Positions 56,184 through 64,000 of a stretch of 64,000 nt of DNA are shown piece by piece; position 1 is the first letter of the stretch; each line of letters starts with the position of its first letter. Location of the stretch: NCBI GenBank assembly GCA_021399435.1, contig JAJTUP010000049.1, forward strand, positions 310,001-374,000, read 5' to 3'. The DNA is from Diaporthe sp. PMI_573 (taxonomy: Eukaryota > Ascomycota > Sordariomycetes > Diaporthales > Diaporthaceae). Made by a program: the position numbers and the translations under genes. The notes below the pieces were generated by a model. The model was not told the DNA's origin and did not search any database. It saw nothing but the letters and a program-made list of their open reading frames with translations.

Positions 56184-57522
56184 GCTGATTGCGTGATTGT
56201 CGATGGATGTCAGTTGTCGCTCTTCAAAAGGTGGTCACTTGGGTCGTGTCGGGTCGCGCTGGGTCGCGTATAAAATGGTGTCGACCTGCAGATTTGCCCA
56301 TCGGAAGGAACGTTTGCTGGGAAAGGGTGCGAGCTGCAGAAGTGTTCAAAACGGAGAGGGGTCAGAAACGGTGGGAAAAAGCAACGCTCCTGCAGCTCCC
56401 CACGCGGGACACCAGGTGAAATAAAATGACTTGAATGGACTCTACAGCTGTGACGAATGAGCACGTCCCGCCTGGACTTCTGTTGAAGTCTCGACTGTCT
56501 CAGATGGAAGAAGCCCTTCCAACTCCAAGTGGCAAGTAAGCAGGAGCCCACTTCCAACTTTCCACTGTTGTGTTTGGGCTCCTCAAACTTGTTGCAGAAA
56601 AGAAAGAATTTCCACTTCAAGGTCGAGGTCAGCAACTGCTTGTCTGGGACATGCGACCTCTCAACTGGCAGCCGCTGTTCACGCCGTAGAAGCAGATTTT
56701 ACTTGCAGAGCACCTACAGACTCCAGAACTACTGATTCCATGTGACCATAGTAGTGATCCAACTCCCTGCTGTGAACGAGTCCCGATCATCGAATCACAA
56801 CATGCATGAAGAGCCGATATTGCCTGTATGTCCCCAAACCTGGGTCTTCCAAGTTGTTGCAGTCCACATTTCTCAGCAGGGAGCTCGCGCAACGTTTCGC
56901 CCGACTGCAGCTCCGAACTGACCAATGTCATGAAATGAAATTGGCAGGTGGATTCCTAGTCTTCTCGTGAGATCCTCCAGAAGCCTCAGAGGCCGGAATG
57001 GGCAGGTGATTCTCAGGTACTCGGTCAATGGAGACCAGACTCGGACAGCCTCGGATCCACATAATAGCGCTTACAATTGTCGACATGTAAACAAGACTGG
57101 GCCCAGAACACTATAATCGCTGACATGGCTAAGCTTTTTTGCGTACAGAGGCTAACTTGATTCACAATAGTTTGCAAACGTTTTGCAGATTCGCTGACAT
57201 TGGAAAAGCTTGACATTTTTCCGGAATCCTTCACAATGCGCTTGTTTCGTTTAAGCCCTGACTAGCCCTTAGGCAACAGCATTTTCTCAAGCTCTAGTCA
57301 ATTAGACCAGCATCCCACGATGATAACATGATATTGATGCGGGTCTGAAGATTAATTGATCACAGGTGAGGTGAGGTGAGCTGTATAAAAGCATTCGTTT
57401 TGTCGCGATGATTTCGATTGTTCAAGCTAGCCTCCACAAGTGCTCTTTCACTGACGGGACCCAACACTCTCACTCTTTCTGACCGACTCTTTCTTTCTCT
57501 CATAATCTTCCCAACGATCACA
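56184..57522. other. Intergenic, 1.3 kb
   Basis: 5' region of the zinc-knuckle gene (minus) and promoter of the secreted-protein gene (plus). A GTGAG repeat lies immediately before the TATA element near 57365-57380. No supported gene. Confidence 0.45.
57384..57390 (+). promoter_or_regulatory. TATA box of the secreted-protein gene
   Basis: TATAAAA at 57384-57390, 133 bp upstream of the ATG at 57523, directly after a GGTGAG repeat. Good position and sequence for a core promoter. Confidence 0.55.
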
Positions 57523-58255
57523 ATGAGATTCTCAGCCCTTACAGTTGCCGCTTCTTTGGCTCTGCTGCAGCCAGTCGCGGCCAACTTCGATGTCTACATG
57601 GTGGACGTCTACGATGCCATCTTCAAGTCTCACACCAGGGTAAGATGAACCGGTGCCCTGTTTGCCACCAAAATTTCAGGATATGCATCGTGGGAAAATA
57701 ACGCTGACGACCCGTTCAGGGCTGGCAAATCTTCGAGGCTGAGCCTGGGTCCTGCGTCGACGTCCAGAACGCCCCTGTCTTCTACAGTGAATCGGACGTC
57801 AGCAAGAGGAACGGCGTGCGCTGCAACGGGAGCGGCTGCGACTACACGCCTCCTGCGGACAACATCGATCAGTTGGAGATGAACTTCAGCATGCTAAACG
57901 GGCCGATCTACCACTGGAGTAAGCCACAATGCTCTTCGTTCCAGACAAGCCGGCTGGGAAAGCATCCTCCAGTCTAGACCGTCAAGCTAACATCTCATCA
58001 CACAGCTCTTTACAAGGACAGAGGGAGGACTATGGTCGGATGTACGCATTGAGCCCCCCTACTACCCAACTGCATTTGACATATGAGCTAACTTGAAATT
58101 AAGTGGATGGAAACACCTACGGAAACTGCATCGTCTTCCCCAATGGTGACTACGACTGCAACAGCATCTTTGGTGGGAAGGAACAGCACCACGGGTATCG
58201 CAAGTTCCGTTGCCTGACCCAGTTCACGGCGGACCAGATCAACCACGGTCGATAG
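57523..58255 (+). CDS. Secreted small cysteine-containing protein, four exons
   Basis: Exons 57523-57639, 57720-57918, 58006-58041 and 58104-58255 have consistent phases (0, 1, 1) and give 167 aa. The signal peptide is MRFSALTVAASLALLQPVAA. The mature part has six cysteines, including GSCVDVQN, RCNGSGCDY, GNCIVFPNGDYDCN and RKFRCLT. Two blocks of similar design (aromatic, Gly/Asn turns, Cys) suggest a beta-rich fold, perhaps two related halves. No enzyme motif. It has the profile of a secreted candidate effector, which is an inference. The splice model is strong because all three introns are needed to keep the frame and to join cysteine-bearing segments. Confidence 0.8.
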
Positions 58256-59033
58256 TCGTCATTACGAATCACCATTGACACAGCATAATAAATGAGAAAA
58301 TAATGGAATTATTGAGATCAAATTGCCAGTACTGAATCCTTGCGAAGCGTGCCATTTTCAATGCAAAGCCAAATTGACTACATGCTTCCACCCGGACAGA
58401 CCCACCCCTTCATATACCAGTTGTCATCCGCCTTGCTCATCGGCCCACCCATTCTAGTACTTGAATGAACGTCATAACATCTAATAATTAGGGCGGCCCA
58501 GTCTGACTCTGTCCCTCCGTCCCTCCGTCCCTCCGTCCCTCCGTCCCTCTGTCCCTCCGTGTGTGTGAATCTCTCTTCCACCCCCCTCGTCCTACTTCTT
58601 CCTATCTCCTCCTACCTCCTCCTCCTACCTCCTATGACATAGCTACTATTACATTTAAGATAATTGATGAACATGTAGTTATCTCCTGCTAACTATACGG
58701 CACTCATACACAGTTGTGAGACCTCCTGAGGATACTCACTCACTTACTCGAGTAAAATAGCCTAGAAAGCCAGCTGAAATTTACTTCATTATTGGAAATA
58801 GATGTGTGATCTGTGGATTTGGACTCAGATTCAAGACACTTGACAATAACATTAGATCGATGCGCCAGAAGTATTTTACAATGACTGAAAGAGGTGTAAA
58901 AAGGACAATATAAGAATACAAAACCCGCGGGCTGTAATAGACAGCGTCGGGTAAGCAAGCTCTGAGGGACGTGACTGTTGGGGCAGCCTCCAACGCGCCA
59001 GACTTTCTACAGAATGAATATACAAAATGGCCC
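58256..59033. other. Intergenic with CT-rich minisatellite
   Basis: The 3' flank of the secreted-protein gene, then the repeat at 58511-58558 and a further CT-rich track to about 58630. No gene. Confidence 0.5.
58511..58558. repeat. 8-bp tandem repeat, 6 copies
   Basis: GTCCCTCC repeated six times at 58511-58558, with one mismatch in copy five. Strong strand asymmetry (pyrimidines on plus). Confidence 0.85.
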
Positions 59034-62000
59034 TCAAGATGAGACGTCCGGGCCACCAGCTGCCGTAGGAGCCGGGCCAGACGAGGTTGAATGAGGATTT
59101 TCCGTGGTCCCCTTCGAAGATGTGCCGTGGTTCGAGCTACCCCCGGCCGGTTGGCCTGGCGCCTGATTGCTGGCCGCTGCTGTCATGTTGCCGGCTTGCT
59201 CGAGCAGCAGCTGCCGCTGCCGGTTGCTGTTGAAGGCCGCCAAATTCTGCGTGACCCCTGAAGAATGCGAGCTCGTTGTCTTGTCTGAGGAATTGGTACT
59301 GGTCTTCTTCAAACCCACATCGGAGGGCTGGGCAGGTGTTTTCTGCGGTTGAGAGCCATCTGTGGCCCTAGAGGCGACCGAGCTCGTCGTTCTAATGCTG
59401 GCATTGCTGGGCTTTCTCGTTGCTGTCTGTGCATTGGGTGCTGCGCTTGATTCATGGGACCGGCCAGCGCCATTGTTTGCAGCAGTAGACCGAGTGGTCG
59501 AGCTAGTACTCCTCAGGCTGGTATTGCTGGCCACCCTGTGCATCGAAGCCGCGGGAGATTGAGACGCTGATGACTGAGGTTGCCCACCACCAGTGTTACT
59601 ACCTTGCAAGGCTTTGGGGTGCGTATTTGAGCGAGTGCTTCTCAGGCTGGCAATGCTGGCTGCCTTGTGCACCGATGTCGCAGGAGACCGAGACGTTGAT
59701 GCCTGTGGTTGACCAGTACCGGTGCCATTGCCTTGCGGGGCTGTTGGATGCGTATTCGAGTTAGTGCTCCTCATGCTGCTCATGCTGGGCGTTCTCTGCG
59801 CTGATGATGACGAGGACCGGTCTGTACGGTTTTGCTCTGTGCCGGGTGTTGGCAGTGGTCGTGCTGCGGTCGATCCCGAGCCAGAGCCACGGCTGGAGGG
59901 CCGGTCCAAAGACTGTGCAGCGGTGGGAGTCGAATCGACCGTCTGTTCTTTCTCGGACTGACTTCTCTGTCGACTTCGCCGAGAGATATCTCCGAGTTCC
60001 TCGGGCCCCGGCTGACGTCCAAACACGACGACACCATCTGGGTTCTTATCAATCATGTCGTTGATCTCCTTCACCGTATACAGAGCTTTCCCTTTCAGCA
60101 GTTTCACGTCTTTTTTCAATATATCGCCCGTATCCTGCAACAGTTTTGCAGACCGTGTACCCTGGACGGGAAAACAACTAGGTTCCAACGTACTCAGATG
60201 ATCACCGTGACACTTTTCGCGCAGAAATGGGTCCGAACGGCGTTCCCAGCCTTGGTTGTGGCTCAGTCTCGCCACAGTCTTGTCAGGTGGGAAGCAGCTC
60301 CCATCCGCAGCATACTTAGTGATGAGCCGCTTTAGAACCCTCAGTTCAGAGGCGAGCAAGTTCTCGCCGGCGGGTAGGGTCGGGAAATGAGGGCAACAGG
60401 AACCAGCCTTAGGCTCCATAACCTCTCCCAATCCGCTTGCGAACACAAACGTCACACCCTCTTCCTTTGTCCATTTTATCCAGCCCGGATCCTTTTTCAT
60501 CTTGTAGGTATAGACCCTCGGTGGCGATTGATTACCGGTCAGTTCATCGAAATCGGCGCCCGTGATAGTAGTGCTAAATTTCCTGTCAAACCACATCTGA
60601 AATGGGGTTGAGAGGGCGTGAGTTTTGTTCAGTTCCGGCGTCTTCTCGGTCAATTCCAACGCGAGAGCATATATCTCATCCAGGTAAGGACCGATCGACT
60701 CCTTTTCCTCCTTTTCCTCCTGTGCCTCCTCTTTCTCCTCCTCTTCGGTCTTCTCCTTCTCGGTTTTCTTTTTCTCCTTCTCGGTTTTCTTTTTCTCCTT
60801 CTCGGTTTTCTTTTTCTCCTTCTCCGCTTTCTTCTTCTCCGCCTCGAACGCTTTGGCATTCAACTCAGCCAGCACTTTGTAGGCTGATGAACCACTATAT
60901 CCGAGATTTTTCAAGGACATGAAGTCAAAGTTCTTCAATTTAGGGTCCTCGGTCTTTTTCGCGTACCGGCGAAACAGATATAGAGCCACGGTGTCCCCGC
61001 CGACAAGCCAGCCTCGTTGAAGATGTTTATCCCAGAGCACGAATAAGCGCGCGGTGACATGATGTAGTTTCTGCTGACGGTCAGCCAACATGGCTGCGGC
61101 GAGTTTAGTATCGTTTTTCTCGGCCGAAACTCCTGCAGTGAAAGAAAGGGGTCCGGGAAGCCGAGCGGTGACTGAGAATGTCGAGATGACTAATTGGTAG
61201 TGCGGACAGGGGACACAACGAGAGTGGACCCCGAGGGGAATATCTTTGGGTGCCGCTATGAAGAAAGAAAATGGAAATTAGCCGGTGTGCTCTGGGCCGG
61301 GATCTCAAGGGAAAAGCGAGGTGAGGTGAGAAGAGGCGAGGTCGGGCTTGGGTGACTGAGGGGAGTGGGGGAGCCGGCCGACCGGTCGCAGCCTGGAAGT
61401 TTTGAGCTGCAGCGTCACTGCAGGAGGCCTTGGCCGGTGTTGGGGGCTGGTGGAGGTGGCCGTCTTGATTGGCCCCAGATCTATTATTAGCCCAGACGAC
61501 TTGACTTACCTGCGAGATGCCCCGCACGGCTGGTCCACCCAACGAAATGTCGCGAATTCGGATCGATTGCTGAAGGCTCAACGCGGATTCTCTTCTCCAG
61601 CTGCTCCAATGATCCTAGCGAGTTGCAGACTTTGGCCGGGTCGAAATGCCAGTAAATGACATTGCCCCGCTTGCGCAGTGGTTGTTCAAAACCAGCGGCC
61701 AGAATATATCTCAGTTTAATCGCTGAGCCTTGGTCAGACTTGTCGATCCTGTCAACCTTCCGAGGGTGGAAGACGACCATTGGCTTGTCCAGGGCGAGAG
61801 GCGACGCCCCGCGGCACCCGCGTTTAATCAGTTGTCGCAGAACAGGTAGAGAAGCATCGAGCCCCGAGCCGTTTCTGGGCCTTGGTGGGATTGCGAAGCC
61901 GCTTGCGACGATAGAAAGCCCGGTCATGGTCTTCCAACAGTGGCCTGAATCCTCGACAAGAACCCTGCTCGCGCGCTTCTCGATTTCGGCTGCACGAAAC

Positions 62001-62749
62001 GAAACATTGAGGCAACAACCGTGCCCAGGCCTTATGACAGGTCTTCCGGTATATACGGTCTCGGTGTATTCGCGTGTTGTCGTGCCTTGCTTCGTTTCCT
62101 CGACATAATTCTTCAGACGGTCGATTGCGGTATCGCCTGCAACGCTGACAAACCAGCAAATTTGCTCAAGAACCCCCACGAAAGAAGATCTCGTACCCTC
62201 GATCGTCAGGTGCAGATTGTCGTCATTGACAGTGATCCAGACCTGACAGTTCTGCGTGAGGGCTATCAGAGTCCCAACATCAGCGTGAATACAGTGAATG
62301 AAAGAGACGCGGTTAGACTTACTGGCAAAATCTTTGCGACTTTCAGTCTTCCCAACAGCATTGCCTATCATCTGAAGAATCTTGATCCCGTTCTGTCCCC
62401 ACGTGTCCCTCACATAGACGCTAACAGGAATCGCCAGGGCATCCGGACCTACACAGGCAGAGGTGAAGCTAATAAGGCTGGAGAATTTCTTTTTCTCCCC
62501 AGATGCCTGGTTCTGCAATTTCAGATATGTGCGTAGGTCTCCTTTGAACGCGAACTCGGCTCGATAGCGCGGAGACTCTCCGTCCTGGCCACATAACACA
62601 TACTGCTTCTTGTCGGGTTGAAGTTCCGACTGGATCGTCCTCCTGATGATGTCTAATACTGGGATGGTTTTCGGTCTTGAAATATTGACACCACTCTTGG
62701 CATTAGTTGCGGCCGTGTGCGTTTTTGTTGACTTGATAGATGTGCTCAT
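59034..62749 (-). CDS. Large unrecognised fungal protein with charged and Ser/Thr repeats
   Basis: Exon 1, 62749-61510, and exon 2, 61132-59034, join in phase 1 across a 377-bp intron for 1112 aa. The folded N-terminal 420 residues contain GLSIVASGFAIPPRP and KRGNVIYWHFDPAK. After the intron comes RLFVLWDKHLQRGWLVGGDT. From memory of similar texture, these resemble conserved blocks in large, poorly characterised ascomycete proteins. No enzymatic domain is recognised. Then follow about six copies of a KKKTEKE-type charged repeat (around 60740-60835), a Cys/His-containing segment (GSCCPHFPTLPAGENLLASE), and a long Ser/Thr-rich disordered tail with three or more imperfect repeats of about 35 residues (around SLRSTRSNTHP). 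No signal peptide or membrane segment. Function unknown. Confidence 0.65.
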
Positions 62750-63334
62750 CTTGGCAACGAAAACATTTAATCAGTGTCGGCGTTTGATATAATTGTCTTG
62801 GGAGAACGACAGAAATGACTAGTATGTCACATGGAGAATCCCAGAAAGAAACGAGTGATTGTGACGAAAACCACAAGTCAGAAATCAGGAAAACATGTGA
62901 AGTAGGACAGACACGATGGAACAGACGTGAAGACTCCTCGGAGGCATTTTCATGTCTCGAAATGCGCCCCGACTGCAACATAGCCCGATAATTGCACCCG
63001 CAGAGGCCAACAGCGAGTTCGGAACAGCTTGGCACGGGGCTGGCTGGCAAACTTCGTCAATAATGAAACGGGAAGACCGAATCCATATGCTGCGCCGCAT
63101 ACAGTACAGACTACAGGGCGGTCGAGATGGTCGTCAGCTTGGTCGCCGTCGTGGGCCAGCCGCCCCTGATTACAGGCCACACCGACCAGAATCCTACCGA
63201 AATTCGCCGTGAGGATTCGAAAAAGCCATGCAACAAGGCCTTTCGTCAGAGCCCCCCTGGGCTTTGCTTTCAGTTCTCAGGTTCCTGCATTAGAAACTAC
63301 ACCTTCGCGGGCTGCAGGTAGGACGCCCGTCACC
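62750..63334. other. Divergent intergenic region
   Basis: Between the large minus-strand gene and a weak plus-strand frame. No element recognised. Confidence 0.4.
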
Positions 63335-63604
63335 ATGTCCAACGAGGCAGATCCAACGAGGCTACAGAGGGAGGAGATTTGCTCGCATATTATCAAAGGA
63401 AAACTCGGAAGGGAAGTGAGGAGTCTGAGAGATTCTTTTGCCCCGGACACTCGCGGTTTCGTGGTAGTGGACATAGTGACAACCTTTGAAACTATTATGC
63501 GTCGCATGTTGCCGACAGGTCCAGGACAAGGACTGTGGCAGGCTCAGGGGAGACGACTGGGTGGAGGTACAGATATCATTCTGCTTGACAGGTCAAATAC
63601 GTAA
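63335..63604 (+). CDS. Possible small hypothetical protein (89 aa) or 5' exon
   Basis: An ATG in good context (CACCATG) opens 89 codons with plausible texture: LQREEICSHIIKGKLGREVR, FAPDTRGFVVVDIVTTFETI and MRRMLPTG. The next frame downstream (from about 63590, VKYVIERMLPYADVSLANRP) also looks coding and could be a second exon. I found no donor-acceptor pair that joins them in phase. It runs into repeat DNA at about 63780. It may be a truncated gene at the edge of a repeat. Confidence 0.3.
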   Translation: MSNEADPTRLQREEICSHIIKGKLGREVRSLRDSFAPDTRGFVVVDIVTTFETIMRRMLPTGPGQGLWQAQGRRLGGGTDIILLDRSNT

Positions 63605-64000
63605 TTGAAAGAATGCTTCCATACGCGGATGTCTCGCTTGCCAATAGACCCGTTGAATATAATGGACTTTGCTCGGGTATCGGCCCCCGCAGCTACGGTA
63701 TCAATGTAGTGCGTCAGGATCAGAATAGTGCAGAGCGCTTGCTTCCAAAAAGATTAATCATGCCCCTGAGGACAATGTCCTATGGGATTTTCCAAAATAG
63801 GATAACCTCCTATAGGATAACCTCCCATACTATACCAGTTTCTCCAATAAGAATTAATTAGTTAACTTGATACTAGTTTTATTAGCCTAGACACCTTATT
63901 AGCGATATAGCTATCCTCTCTACCCTCTCTATCCTCTTTTATAAACCTAAAACACTTATCTACCTAGAGTAAGTCATTATAATCTCAGGCTACTCTAAAC
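63605..64000. repeat. AT/TpA-rich repeat DNA at the right edge
   Basis: From about 63780 the sequence carries copies of the 15-bp repeat. From 63840 to the end it is strongly AT- and TpA-rich, with short CT blocks (CCTCTCTACCCTCTCTATCC). This texture is typical of mutated transposon relics in ascomycetes. No open frame and no terminal repeats are visible, so the element type cannot be named. Confidence 0.5.
63797..63830. repeat. 15-bp tandem repeat, about 2 copies (locus 2)
   Basis: ATAGGATAACCTCCT is repeated at 63797 and 63812, the second copy with one change, and is followed by ATAC. It is the same unit as at 21682-21735. Confidence 0.75.

Noticed and set aside
60618..60887. Plus-strand Leu/Phe-rich frame that looks like a membrane protein
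   Set aside because: It is the antisense reading of the Lys/Glu repeats of the large unknown gene, which automatically gives Leu/Phe runs.

Overview
The window is nuclear DNA of a filamentous ascomycete (Pezizomycotina, most likely a Sordariomycete). The basis is short 50-200 bp introns with GTRNGT donors and TACTAAC-like branch sites, clear eukaryotic housekeeping genes (alpha-COP, UDP-glucose:glycoprotein glucosyltransferase, proteasome Rpn12), and families typical of filamentous ascomycetes (HET-domain protein, NACHT NLR, Zn2Cys6 regulator, PDR/ABCG pump). No tRNA, rRNA or CRISPR was recognised. All splice models were made by eye from sequence, phase and splice signals. Where the 5' end could not be found, the entry says so.

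Layout. 0-4 kb: small uncertain genes, a secreted protein with its start missing, and a zinc-binding-like ORF with a stop at codon 7. 4.1-8.4 kb: a PDR-type ABC transporter whose N-terminal extension I cannot find. 8.7-13.7 kb: an unknown 427-aa protein, a C2H2/AT-hook protein and two small hypothetical genes. 14.7-18.8 kb: a divergent pair, a protein-kinase-like gene (minus) and a RecB-like PD-(D/E)XK protein (plus). 20.2-24.4 kb: an ABHD12-like hydrolase followed by a Zn2Cys6 transcription factor. 24.7-27.3 kb: a three-exon HET-domain protein. 28.4-39.9 kb: the housekeeping core, with RPN12, alpha-COP and UGGT. Alpha-COP and UGGT are divergent around a 1.1 kb intergenic region and both act in the early secretory pathway. 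40-45 kb: a gene-poor stretch with a perfect 16-bp tandem repeat, the 5' stub of an MFS transporter, and a secreted cysteine-rich protein. 45.5-47.7 kb: an intronless P450 fused to an FMN/2Fe-2S (phthalate-dioxygenase-reductase-like) module, the class VII architecture best known from bacteria. 48.8-58.3 kb: a small Cys-rich protein with a hydrophobic C-terminus, an NLR with a fungal N-terminal helical domain plus NACHT, a zinc-knuckle protein with an apparent frameshifted continuation, and a four-exon secreted protein. 59-62.8 kb: a 1112-aa unrecognised protein with charged and Ser/Thr repeats. The right end is AT/TpA-rich repeat DNA.

The conserved secretory and proteasome core (28-40 kb) is flanked by accessory material: allorecognition-type genes, candidate effectors, a bacterial-style P450, gene relics and short repeats. 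The most interesting items are the class VII P450 fusion, the kinase-like/nuclease-like divergent pair, the NLR/HET/unknown-protein neighbourhood, and the gene remnants (MFS stub, stop at codon 7, frameshift at 54.58 kb).
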